A stretch of 64,000 nt of DNA, taken from NCBI GenBank assembly GCA_008360955.1, contig LUCM01000553.1, forward strand, positions 211,826-275,825. Reading direction: 5' to 3'. This stretch comes from Fasciolopsis buskii. Taxonomy: Eukaryota > Platyhelminthes > Trematoda > Plagiorchiida > Fasciolidae. Within the stretch, counting starts at the first letter, position 1; each line of letters begins with the position of its first letter. The translations under genes were made by a program, and so were the position numbers. Below are positions 35,893 to 47,268 of the stretch, piece by piece. The notes below the pieces were generated by a model. The model had not been told where the DNA came from, made no database searches, and saw nothing but the letters and a program-made list of their open reading frames with translations.

Positions 35893-36255
35893 GCTACAAA
35901 TAAGCAGCATTCGCGATTTACTTCCCGAAGTACTTCACCACATCTCAACTTATGTGCATTAGTTCTTCCTGGATCATTTGATGACGTACCAACTCCGTAG
36001 CACCAAAATACTGAAAATTGACAATGTCAAAGTTTGAGACTAAGTCAGAATAATTGTACAATGGTGATAAACTATGACATGGCTTGCAAACACATCGACT
36101 TCGGTCATACCGCTTTTGTATTTCTTAGCTTTCAGCAGTATCTTGAGAAAAATATCTCACTCTCTGACGTGTTACTGAAGAGAGACAGCGATTTAGAACA
36201 AAGGTCAGATTTAAAGATATTTTTGCGATCACAGAGGTGGGCGTCTAGATCGTAA
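35893..36255 (+). other. Two weak plus-strand exon candidates
   Basis: 35893-36000 follows an acceptor ending gtcaccagcag and reads 'SPHLNLCALVLPGSFDDVPT' to a stop. 36136-36255 follows a strong acceptor (tttcttagctttcag) and reads 'QYLEKNISLSDVLLKRDSDL' to a stop, with an alternative donor at 36,203. No family was recognised, and the two cannot both be terminal exons of one transcript. Confidence 0.25.
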
Positions 36256-36560
36256 ACGTTTCAGCACTAGCCAACGCGATATCACCAGTGCGTAGGCAGC
36301 GATTTCGTTTGCCTGTATTCGTGTTATTTCTGAACTAGACTTGACCTGACCTTGAACTGCAACCGTTGCCAAACTTGGCACTATTTCTCTTTACTTCTGA
36401 TAATTTAACTGGATACCACTATGTTCAGGTGTTTGCTTTTATTCTAACTTTTGGTTCACTTACATCATAAGTTCGGTTTCGTCGCAGTGGGTCTGAACGG
36501 TTTGAGTTGATCAGAGAGTTGTGCTCCTTATCCAAATGTATTCCGTTTTCTTCCCTCTTA

Positions 36561-37104
36561 TCAGATTCCATCAGTTATCCAGTTTCCTGTAGATATTGAG
36601 GCATTCTGTTGCCTAGTTTCAAGCTTCCAGAAACGCTCCTGAACATCTTATATTCTCTTGATCCAGAATGTGAACCTTGTTCGGAGTGAAGGTATGCTTT
36701 TCCTGTTCTTCCTCAACGGTTAATAATAAGAGGAGTCATGTCTTCTTGTCACGTTTTTGTTCATCCAATCATGTGACGATATTTCTTTTACTCTGACCGA
36801 TACAATATTTGTCGCAAACCTCACATGTGACCTTGTAGATAATATTGCTCCTGTCACCCGTTTTGAGGGTTCATTGTGGATTCATAGGGCAATCTTGATC
36901 AAGTAGAGGTACTGCAAACAACTTACTTAATGGGTGACCCATTCTAGTAACCAACCTGCCTAAGTTAAAAGATACCAACATCTTATGACTTAAAATGTTG
37001 CGCAACTCAATTGACCTTGCATATAAGATCAAAAGGCATGATTGGCACTCATGCTTTGGTTCGAATTCCTCAATATCAGAATAACACTGATGAAGCCGAG
37101 TCAA
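36561..37104 (-). mobile_element. Penelope-like retroelement remnant with GIY-YIG endonuclease domain
   Basis: The frame reads 'NIIYKVTCEVC', 'KYCIGQSKRN', 'LDEQKRDK' and, after a gap, 'HTFTPNKVHILD' and 'ENIRCSGAFLEA'. This is the order of the GIY-YIG endonuclease of Penelope-like elements (..VVYKI.C..C...YIGQT.R......EH ... ILD.E), with YCIG for YIG. Several stops (first after NIVT) make it a dead copy. Upstream on the same strand, 37104-36871 is open and could hold the region between reverse transcriptase and endonuclease. The reverse transcriptase itself was not recognised. Confidence 0.65.
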
Positions 37105-38470
37105 CCAAGACTAGCAAAATCAATTTCGTCATCAGCTGGGAGGCGCATAATAATGACAGACTACCTTAGAATGTCCACAAGAGACATTAGATATCGAGGG
37201 TTTTCGGAGGCGACAGTTCACAACCGATGGTTGTTCAGCTTCCGATAAATCAAACTGCAAGTGGACATTCTTTTACGGTCGAACTGACGTATAATATCAA
37301 GATACTGTGTGCCAAAAATAAGTCCTACATTCTCATAACATTATATTTAGCCAATTAAAATGTACTATTTCCTCTGAAATCATCACAAACTTAAAAAAAA
37401 TATAAACTTTGCTGACACTGAATTCGGTTTGCAATAGTGACAGAGGAAGTTGTTCGATCATTTGTAGAAAATACAACATGAAATATTTGGTTATATTAGA
37501 GTTTATCAACTGGAGCCATTGATTTGGATTATTCGTGGAATTCTAAGTGAAAGGATTACCACCCAGAGTTTTCCGCATTATTCAGCTCTACGGTGCTTTT
37601 ATGTTGCATCAGTTCAGGAATATTTATGGATGTAATCCATTCAGAATGAAGTCGTTTAACATTTAGAAAACTACGTCAAACTTAGTATATGGGCATGTTG
37701 TGAAATAAAATTTATTCATAATCCATGGTCTACCAAGGTGAAAGTAATGCAATCTTGTGGTTCGTGATCAAATCTGGCTGTTGAAAGTCCTTCGGAAGGG
37801 CATCATTTCGGAAGCAGCAAATTTTCGTTACTAGCAATTTAATCAGTTTTATTTTATCTGATTTGACAAATATGTGGATGTCCGGTCAGCTGCAGCAGGG
37901 CGTATACACAGCCACGTGACCCATTGCGTGACTAACATGATATGATTATGTCCAATATTTTCAAATGAAACTCGGTGTTGCTGAACCATTTGAACTGAAC
38001 ATTCTATCAGCACATGACACATTGTTCTTTGTCGTGCAGTTTATCATATCTAAGTATGACACCAATACGTGCCCATAAATAATTAAAGTTTGGTCGGGCG
38101 ATTTTGTGCAAACTAGATCAACGAAAAGGAAGGAAGTAACCGAAATCTTCTTGGCTCGTTGCTCTTCAAGTTATATTTCACATGTACAATCCTCGGAATT
38201 TCTGGCTAACTTTATATTCGGAAAGCACGAAGCTTGAAGTTTTCTCTCATTAAAGTTTAATAATAGAGCATAACCACGATTGCACCAAAGATTAAATTGA
38301 GGCCTCTCATCTGGAATGGGCTATTCAGATACTACCCTGGCTGATCAAAGTTAGTGAGTTGGATTTAATCAGATTTTGTCATCGATGAGAACCAGCTGTT
38401 TTTAACAAATGCAAAAGAAAGCTTGACCGTTATTTATTTAACTCTAATCGAATGCATTTCTTCAATTCAG

Positions 38471-38537
38471 GCCTTGTACACAGCTTTCAGGCTGATGTTT
38501 CTGTTCCACTCAGTTTAAGGATCTTCATGCCGAAGGT
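38471..38537 (+). CDS. Short exon candidate
   Basis: A strong acceptor (catttcttcaattcag) and a fair donor (ccgaag|gtagga) enclose about 67 bases reading 'LVHSFQADVSVPLSLRIF', phase 1 in and 0 out. The product is not recognised. The flanks from 37.2 to 40.0 kb hold nothing else convincing. Confidence 0.25.
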
Positions 38538-40063
38538 AGGAGTGAGCGAAATTCCCTTAATTTTGCTTTGGTTTTCACGTCTTCTTGATACGACCACCTT
38601 CAAGAATCATGGACATTCGGTAATAATGGATATCGTACCCAAGAAAACAATACAACAGTGACCAACTGAAATTCTTTATTCAAAGCAATGACACACTCTG
38701 TAAGGAAACTATGGATATTCTTCAAGTAGGCAATCAAAATTATCAAAGTCTACTGTTTCTGGCAGTCTGCTTATGCCCTTTGACATCTCATCGTAAACCA
38801 AAAGATCTCTTTTAATGACTGTACAAAAATCCTCAACTGATTGCTGAACCGACAACACCCACTAACACCTGAAAAAACAGAGAATGACCACTCCACATGA
38901 ATCCCCATTTAATAATGATAACATTCTTTATTCTTTAGATGACCCAGGGCGTATTTGAGCCTATTGTTGTTTAGATTAACTCCGAGCTAAACATGGTTGA
39001 CAGCTGTCAGCCACGTGCGCACAAATATTTCTCCCCAGAAAGTCTAACTTCAGGTGCTAGCTAAGTTGTCCAGTGACTGCTTTTCGACCGCCAAAACTTG
39101 TTATGCTCTGCTCACAGTCCGACATTTTCTCACTTAACCTTGAGTTGCTAACAAGAATCACGCTTTGTTGAAATCAAAAGCCGTTACTCTCGAAATAGGG
39201 AATACCATCTTCCAAATGACGATTTACCTTCGCATCAACACTGATAAACCAAACAAAATGCACGGCAGAACACGGTGAAGATCTGAGGGTAATCTTGACG
39301 TTCAAGAAATTATGAACATTTGATCATGAAAAAGGCCTTAAATACCAAAATTTTCTCTTCGTTATGCTCCTTCAGATAATTAAATGTTTAAATCTCGGTA
39401 AGCGGCTGGAATGTGCAGCTATGGCTTATAACGGGTGGATGAGTGCAGAACATTTGTTAGCTTCACAACCAAGTACAGATTCATAGTCCAGCGGATAGTT
39501 TCAAATGAATGCGTACTTATACCAATGCCAAATGGATTATTCTACAAGGCATGTACCAGGGGTCATGAAGGATTCTTTCAGGGACTACTAAGCAGATAAA
39601 AGTGCAAGATGGTTGCTGTTGAGTGGCACAGCTCAATGATTATTTTGCTAAGTGATCCAAAGAGCAAATAAATGGCAGTGGAAAAGATAAAACAGGAACT
39701 GAGAATTACATGGACAGATATTTCAAAACAGATAAAGTTTGGAAATTTCGACACTAATTCATTTTACGAAAGCTTAACAACGTCCCCCTCCCAGGCACTC
39801 ACCATTTTACATTTTGTCACAAGTATATTAGGTCATCTAACCTCTCAGACCAGCGCACAATATAAATAATATTGCTTGCCGCACTACAACTCAGTAAATT
39901 ATTGAAATTCTAAACCCAGTACACAAGACCTCATGCATTCGTTACACAAAAATCTATTTAGTTTTGTCGAAAGGACACGAAAGCATTATCCGACTATGCC
40001 GTTCCTCGATGCTGCAGAGTTGTTCACAAAAAGGCCAATCGCGACAATGGATTTTTTCTTCAG

Positions 40064-40175
40064 TACTTGACTGAGAAGTACATTAGTATTGAGAGCCCTG
40101 TGACGAAACTTAAAGGACTAGTGCTCATTTACACACGGAATATAGAGTTTCATAATAAGGGAAGATATCGGAAAC
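40064..40175 (+). CDS. Exon candidate, unknown product
   Basis: Strong acceptor (atggattttttcttcag) and strong donor (aaac|gtaagg). 37 residues: 'YLTEKYISIESPVTKLKGLV', then a basic end. Phase 0 in, 1 out. No partner exon joins it convincingly. Confidence 0.33.
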
Positions 40176-40487
40176 GTAAGGGTGGAGTAGCCACATGGTC
40201 AGCACCAGGACCATTTCCTGCAGACATCATTAGGCAAACGATAGGTTGAACCGCTGCAGAACACCACACCTAGTGTACAAGTTTTATGATAAATGAATAG
40301 CATTCTCAGCGTTTTCAGATGTACGATAGGATGTAAGGAATTACTGCCTTCGTTTGTTATTATATTTTCGACTACCACGGTCCCGACCGAGCTGAGGAAC
40401 GGTAATTCTCCCGGATTTCTGGATGTGGATATGTAGTAAGAACACTTACAAGAAAAGAAAAGTAGTTCGTAAATGCACTTGGATGGA

Positions 40488-40559
40488 TCAGTGCACCCAT
40501 TTCTCCATCCACTTGAGATACAAGAGGAACTTGATCAACTGCTTGGCCTTAAGCTCATC
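40488..40559 (-). CDS. Short terminal exon candidate, amphipathic helix
   Basis: After a good acceptor (aaaatcttgattttcag), 23 residues and a stop: 'DELKAKQLIKFLLYLKWM', an amphipathic helix. The plus strand over the same bases is open for 87 codons, but with a poorer composition. Confidence 0.28.
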   Translation of the reverse strand, partial: DELKAKQLIKFLLYLKWMEKWVH

Positions 40560-41988
40560 CTGAAAATCAAGATTTTCAGAATCAAGAATCTCCACAAGAA
40601 GCTGGCGTGGAAAAGGGGAATTATAAAGGAAAAACATTTATCCGGACAGCTTTGTTCCCAGATATGTTACCGAAATGGCTTGACAATCCGGTACAGGACT
40701 AGCAAACTAAGAGATGCACATCACCTTCCAGTTTAAGGGTAATGTGTTTGAACTGGCAGCGTACTACTTATCTAAAATCACTGCAAGATTCCTCCCTGCC
40801 GCACAAAAATGAATGGGATAAAAGGCTGAGCAGTTTATTGTTCAATTTTCCCAAGATCCGTTGGCTCACGAGTGTCAATCTTTGGTCCTATATCGCTTCA
40901 CGTGTTCCTGCATTGAGCGGTACAATGGACTATACAAAAGTATATCTGGGCACATTCTGAGTTCCCTCCACAAAGACACGGTAAAAGTGAAAAACGGTGC
41001 AATGCTATCAAACCCGAGTAAACGCCAACAATAAACTGATCCCTTAGTAGATTTTAATACAGTCCTAGGAACTTCAAAATTGCCATCAAAAGAATGCGCG
41101 AAGCGTTTCTCGTGAATGCTATATCAGTTAGTTTGTTGGAGTCAAATCCATTGAATCACCGTAATATTATACAAATTTTCTTATTGGGTAGTGAAGAAAA
41201 TTGGTTTCACCGGTCCTAGCGTATGCCTAATATCTACCCAACAATTCTGGGTACAGTTTATTTCCAGATCCGTACTTGATATTTTATCTACGCATTTTAG
41301 CAGGCGTCTATTCACAACCAACCACTGGTCAATTGTCAGTCTGTCATCTTTGCTGAACTAACCTGCTCGCTTATGCATTTTAATGCCGCTAAATAATGTC
41401 AAAAGCTATAAACTGAAAGGGAATTTTGTAAGCTGTAAGAACATGCACGCATTACTGACGCCAGAACTTTGTTTTGTGATCTCTACGTGAATATTCATTC
41501 AAAGCCACTTACGACCTATGTCAGTACGGGATGAATGAGCAGAGAAGTACATGGAGTGTTTCAGCTATAGATTGGGAACTTTAAGCAAAATGCGGTACTG
41601 TAAAACATGGGTTCACTATTCCCGCTTCGGTTATAATGGATGGAAAAATAGTCTGTGGCCAGAGTTCACCAATCGAGTACAATTCTTCTGCTGCCACGTT
41701 CAGGTGTTTGCCGATAGCTACACAAGTAAACAGCTAGCAAGTTTATTAGTTTGGAGGAAAAATTAGGGACGAGGCATAATTATATCTCAGCATCGTTGCA
41801 AAACCCTTAGTTCCACAGAAATGAACGAACAATCTTCCATTTAGACCTCAAAGTTCTTTACATGCCAATGAGAGAACAGATTTATTTCGCCGGTCAACTA
41901 AACTCATTATTTCTTTTTTGAGATAACCACGGGGTGAATTTCCACCAACCATTTTCCAAACACTCCCGCTTTCTAGGTGGTATTTCAG

Positions 41989-42131
41989 TTATTTATGGCA
42001 ACCCTTTATGATCTGTTGAAAGTTTATGCTCGCCAACAATTGAACAACATCAAGGTGACCGCTTCTCCAAAGGCTACAAACATTTGTGCAATCCCCAAAT
42101 ATCGTGATTATGTAGAATATTTGACGACATA
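41989..42131 (-). CDS. Degenerate ankyrin-repeat exon
   Basis: After an acceptor (aacagatttcag), the frame reads 'GDCTNVCSLWRSGHLDVVQL' and 'LASIN', then a stop at 41,989. Spacing from T to GH (T-x8-GH) and 'GHLDVVQLL' match the 33-residue ankyrin motif, but the TPLH core is altered (TNVC). In the overlapping frame the same bases read 'DIWGLHKC', which resembles the missing 'D.WG.TPLHKA' half, so a small frameshift may lie near 42,070. The exon may be a pseudogene piece or one divergent repeat. Confidence 0.4.
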
Positions 42132-42520
42132 CTGAAATCTGTTTATGTCGTGAGAACTGATTGTAAAAAGTTGTCGCTTTAATGTTAGTCCAACAAACGG
42201 CATCAGTAAAAACATAAGGGATCGGCACTGTTCACAAATCAAAGTGCTGGCTCACCTCAGTTATTTTATTAGAAGAAGATTTCACAAGCACAGTATCACT
42301 CAACAAGAGAATTACCCAACCTGAAGTGGACAAATATTCCTTGAATTTTTGCCAATGTAATGACGGAATTTAGTCATACGCTTTCCAAACATTTGCGTGC
42401 TGATAATGCATTAGTCAAATAAATTTAACAAAGGCGCCGAAAAATTGAACTATTTCTTGCTATACAAAACCCGAGCCGTTCTGACACGTTAGCTTTATGG
42501 TGCTGTTTTGACTGGCTTAC

Positions 42521-42957
42521 CTGGCACTTTGAGTAAGTGATGTCGGGGCAGTCACTGATACCTTTCCCATAAGACGAGTGAGAACGCAAACCATCTTGTT
42601 CCAATTGTTTCAACTCCAGCCCGACCAATTCATATCATCGTTTTTTTAATCTCAATGCATCCGACGGGCTTTCAGGAAGAGATACCTTTAGGCGTGTCCC
42701 TTCATCACACTCTCCGTAATCGGCTGCAAAGTTGAGCAACTTTTGGACCGATGACCTAGTTTACTTGTTCACTTGCCATTTTTATTCACTTTGCGGCTAA
42801 CCATACGTTTAGTCTGATTCTGTGTTCATGGTAACATTCGATTTTGACAGACTCGGCTCTAATGGTACCTGTACACGGACACAGCCCACACATCTGTGCC
42901 GCGCACGATGTACCATCAGAGTTGTGAGGCCTAGCCAAATGACATTTCGACAGTTCA
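42521..42957 (-). CDS. Two-exon candidate upstream of the ankyrin exon
   Basis: Exon 42957-42869 (acceptor catttaccag, donor gtacag|gtacc) reads 'NCRNVIWLGLTTLMVHRARH' and a Cys-containing end. Exon 42613-42521 (donor gccag|gtaagcc, strong) reads 'LKQLEQDGLRSHSSYGKGIS' and 'CPDITYSKCQ'. They join in phase 0. The ankyrin exon at 42131 follows on the same strand but not in phase, so membership of one gene is unproven. Confidence 0.3.
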
Positions 42958-43493
42958 CTGGTAAATGATTTATCTTCGGTCTAAATAAATTACACACGTG
43001 GCTTTTGTATGCAACAATAGGACTGTATTTATTTCCGATTCTTCTCCGATCTTGTTCGGATTAGCTTCGTGGTGAGCTTAAATTGACTGGCTCTATAAGG
43101 GAGCCGTAGGTGGTTACTACAAACAGGAATTCCGCCTAACACCATATGATAAAAGACTAGGAGGCTATAGAATCCAGGTAGCAGACGGAAAGTCACTGGT
43201 CCGATTCTAGCCAGCGGAACTGAGATTGGGATATCAAAAACGCAAGTGTATTATTTTACTTCATTCGAATAGAGTTTGGCAATATAAAAACATTACGGTA
43301 AATTAAATGCTTGCCTTGACGGGATTAATGGAAGCAACGTTGTAATTAAAAAAAGGCTTCATTAAAGTAAGTGATTTCGAATTCAGTCGGACAGAAAAGC
43401 CGGATTTTTCTCAATCGTTCTGGTGCGCAGTAGTCAGCAAAACACATTTTCGCTTTTACCTAGGTTTTTATTGTTAACGCTTCCTACTTTCAG

Positions 43494-43602
43494 CTGCGAA
43501 ACACCAGTGACCCAACAAAAACTGTTGTATGCACCTGACAGGCCGCATAATTCCAGTGACTCCGAACGGGCAATCAATCCAGTGCTTCGAGTTTGGCGTT
43601 AA
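43494..43602 (+). CDS. Terminal exon candidate
   Basis: Strong acceptor (ttcctactttcag), then 35 residues and a stop, reading 'CETPVTQQKLLYAPDRPHNS' and 'SDSERAINPVLRVW'. The composition is polar and coding-like. It is isolated, and no family was recognised. Confidence 0.33.
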
Positions 43603-45564
43603 CGATCCGCAGAAAGGCAATGAAAAATGACCAACATAATCGATTTTTTCAGAATTGATCTAACAACCAATTGTTCATGTGAATGTTAAGGAAGCACCAC
43701 ATCATCGTTCACGATACGCCTACGCTGTTTTCGAACAACAGAAGCCATGTGACCAGTGAGCATTTATTTAACCTTAACATTTTTATGTAAAGCTGAATTT
43801 CGGTCACATCGAGCAGATATATAGAAATCAATTATTTAAATTCACAAAGCATTTTGTTTCAAACAGATGCAGACGGCTTAAATCCAAGACAACTTATTTC
43901 CAACTTGGCCTGAAAACAAAGGATATGAAAAGAGAAAATGACAAGCTTTCCTACCTTTATTGTCTTCAGAAAAGGTGAACAACCGTTGCGATGACTGATA
44001 CTATCTCAATTTCTGCAAATAAGCACATTTTCCATTTTGGTGTGTTTCTGTTTGCCAATACAAGCTTACATAACTTTTTTTAACTTTAAACCTATGATTT
44101 CATAGAACAATCGGAGTGATTAGCAACCCGCACTTCGAGGATCACCCTGATTTCACAAATGACGATCAGTAAGGATTGTTTTCACCGTGATTTCCACAGC
44201 ACTCGTTTAACCGTTCATGGCCTTTCGCAGTTTGCACACAAAAGAATACCGTTATCTTTAATCAGCATAATTATATTATTCCCTTCGAAGACTCAAGCCT
44301 TTTCATATAGTTTACTGGAATATTTCGCACCTAAATAAATAACAGGCTATCTCAGCACCGTCATCAAGGGTTTCAGTGCTTACTTTTGCTCAACTGCTTT
44401 CCACAGAAATGCTAGTATTTTCCTGTATATACATGCCAAAACAGACGTTTGTCTGAATTCACGAACTTTTGAATTTCCCATCATCCTGTTGGATGTTGCA
44501 AGCAAAAAATGTAATAACTATAACATAAACAGCTTCCCTGTTCGCCAAGCAGAATTACTCAAATCGTACGCTTAATTTCATTAGCACTCATGATCAGTTA
44601 GTAAACCGCATTTATAGATATCAAATAATCAACGGTTTTCAAATCCAGGTGGTTGTTTTGTAACTAATACGCATCAGAATTTTTCCGCGCGCACGGAGCT
44701 GTAAGGAGACATAGTAAGGCATTCGCACGATACATCGATTACCGTAAATCCGCATCTCTGTCAACAGCACACCTGAAGCTTCACATCAGTAATTGATCAC
44801 AGGGAAACATCCAAATGTGCACGGGACTTACTGATAACAGGCCACGATTACAAAGGCGGTAATTTGTTTATTTTTGCACAACACGTCTCATTTTGACAAG
44901 TGTGTCTTGATGCTCATATTTGAAAAACGTATTACTGTGCAACGGAATTGTAACAGGGACCACTTTACCAGTTACTGGACATCAAATCATTAACAGTTGG
45001 TGCAAACGTTTCCTTTAAATATCATCCGTTTTCCGTAGTCCAGTCATTATCCCAAAGAGAAATGTGTTTTCGGGTCAATGGATGCATGTCATGGGATGCA
45101 AAAAGTGACCTAATTTAAACTTCTTGAATACCCGCGATTGTTCTCATCTTCAGTAACCAACCATAAATCACATCCATTGTTAAGTGACTACCACCCAAGC
45201 CCACCAAATCTTCCGTGAAAATTCAAGTCAAGTTGGCAGAATCCTCGTTTTTCTGCAGAGTACCTAAGATGTTAGCAGAATCCAAATTTGTTTTCTCATA
45301 CTTGTACGATTACCATCCGTTCCTCCGTTTTTTCGGGTCATCCTTTCAGTCTGACTTGTTTGGATTTATTTAATTATGAAGTCCAAAATATTCACTATGA
45401 CTAACAGGGATCGCTCACTTGCTTTATCCTTCTTCATCCCCGCCCTCCGATCACAACTCAGCAACAGGTTGTCTGTGGTAGCCAATTAAACAGTGCAGAT
45501 TCGTTGTTGCTCTATTAACACAACCTCCCACGATCTAGTAAGACTGAACTGCATCAGATCATTT
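43603..45564. other. No feature seen
   Basis: AT-rich sequence with no open frame above 60 codons and no recognised repeat. Confidence 0.5.
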
Positions 45565-45645
45565 TCATCGATTTGCGAGTAGCTGGTCACTACCACTCAT
45601 TCCGCAACAACCGGTAAAAATAAAATGGACCATCTTGCCCCTAGC
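45565..45645 (-). CDS. Short terminal exon candidate
   Basis: Acceptor gtgctgtttttcag is strong. 26 residues, 'MVHFIFTGCCGMSGSDQLLA', then a stop. It lies 150 bases downstream of the helical exon at 46,054 on the same strand, but no donor there joins the two clearly. Confidence 0.28.
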   Translation of the reverse strand, partial: ARGKMVHFIFTGCCGMSGSDQLLANR

Positions 45646-45798
45646 CTGAAAAACAGCACATCACACAATAAGAGGCATGCATCCACCCAGAAGAAGTTTC
45701 TTTTTTAGTTCATCTTTGCTAGTTCAACCTCCACGAATGAAAACAATTTCATAACTAACTTCTAGACGATTGTGTTACGATCAATGAAGTTATAGCAT

Positions 45799-46054
45799 TC
45801 AATTTCCTTGAAATAATAAAAGCAATGTTTTCAAATGGACTGAAAAATCAGAGGTCCATGTCAGTTTCTTCTTGAGCGTCTTCATGAGCAAACAAGCAAC
45901 CGCAGACAGGACCAACTGTTTGGCTGCAAAATGTTCACTCTGTCTGAGGCTGATTCTAGAATCTGCGCATATGCTTTCGTGTCCACTTATAAGACGTGTC
46001 AAAGTGTCCGCTGCTTCCATACGGCACGAGTCAACAACCAACTCCGAGTACTTT
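45799..46054 (-). CDS. Helical exon candidate, unknown family
   Basis: 84 open codons after an acceptor (ttagtttctgaag): 'KYSELVVDSCRMEAADTLTR', 'LISGHESICADSRISLRQSE', 'HFAAKQLVLSAVACLLMKTL', then a lysine-rich stretch and a stop. It has strong alpha-helical character. The plus strand is also open over 86-96 codons, but the minus reading has the more protein-like composition. Confidence 0.38.
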
Positions 46055-46570
46055 CTTCAGAAACTAAGTTTTCGAAAAAAATCTCCCAATTTTACCTGGT
46101 CAGCAATCACTGTAATGCTGAACCAGATGTAGTGTGGTCCGACCGCACTTCATGTGTAAGGGTTTTCGTAAAAGTGTTTTGTTACCGCAGAATTAAGTTA
46201 GGAAACGGTAGTTACGAGTAAAGAACAACTGTTTAGATCGGTAAATAATATCACCGCCTCAGTAGTATGGACATTAAGCATTCATCTCTATAAACAAGCA
46301 CTTTGGGCATTTTGTTTCTTATGACTCTTACGAGTGGCTCTCGACCTCACATGCAGTGACTGTGACAGCTCACATCAGCCTCAGTGTATATAAAACCGAT
46401 ATGTGAGGCTAAATGGATCTTGCACTTTTCTACTCAACTTTCCCTGTTTCATCTTGTTCGTCTGTTCTTGTTGCTTCGGTTTGACATCTGTGTTAAGATT
46501 CCATGTTCATATCGAGCATCACGTTCCCAATCAGCTTTCCCTTTGTCTTTCCCATTTCTACTGATCGAAA

Positions 46571-46682
46571 ATTTGACCAGCCCAACTGGTGGGAGACTGT
46601 AAGTCATGAGTTGCTTGTGACTGCCTTTAAACCAGAATTGAGTAACTCGAATGGGTCGAAGACTGTAGGACATCAAGTCAAA
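46571..46682. repeat. Two diverged tandem units of about 40 bases
   Basis: 46571-46612 and 46641-46682 share 'AGACTGTA.G.CAT.A.TTG' and surrounding bases. They explain the internal similarity of the minus-strand frame 46449-46808 ('MTYSLPPVGL' against 'MSYSLRPIRV'). Whether this frame was ever coding is unclear. Confidence 0.4.
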
Positions 46683-47042
46683 ATGTTGTAAAGGTAGCGG
46701 ATGATCGTAGAAATAACTGTTATAAAATTCATTGTAAACTACTCCATGGAATGACGGATAGACTATGCTGTTGTGAAGTGTTTCATGAGCTGACGTCAAA
46801 AACCGCATGTTAATTCTATTTGTTAGTGGTGAGGAGTGCTAAAATATAGATAACTAACAACTTCCAAAAATCCCAGCAATGCTGAATATTTAACAGTTCA
46901 GCGAAATAACGTTAGTCCATCAACGGAGAACTAGTAAAGGGGACAAACATACGTTTCCTTAGACAGTCACCGAAGTCCACCAATTTAATCTCAGCAAAGA
47001 ATACAAGACCATTTGGAGAGTAAAATGATTTTGATCATTAAG

Positions 47043-47268
47043 TGTTTATAATGGTGAATGATATAATGTTAATGACACAGCGCTGTTGGCAGATGTAATG
47101 CGCCAACGTCTCGACTACCGTGGGTAGTCTTTCTCAAAACAAGTTTTACAACCAAATCAGATTTGATTGTAAGAGAAAGACTCGACAAAGACTACCCACT
47201 GTAGTCGAAACGTTGGCACATTACGTCTACCAACGAAGCTGTGTTATTAACATTATATCATAAACAAT
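47043..47268. repeat. Foldback element, arms of about 93-96 bases
   Basis: 47043-47135 and 47173-47268 are inverted copies with a few mismatches, for example 'ATGATATAATGTTAATGACA' in the left arm against 'GTTATTAACATTATATCAT' in the right. The loop is about 37 bases. A single related arm lies at 23,676-23,770. The structure would fold into a long hairpin. No coding sequence is seen in it. Confidence 0.7.

Noticed and set aside
37087..37140. 'CTGATGA' near 'GACGAAA' as a hammerhead ribozyme
   Set aside because: The spacing and stem II required between the two core boxes are not present in either strand.
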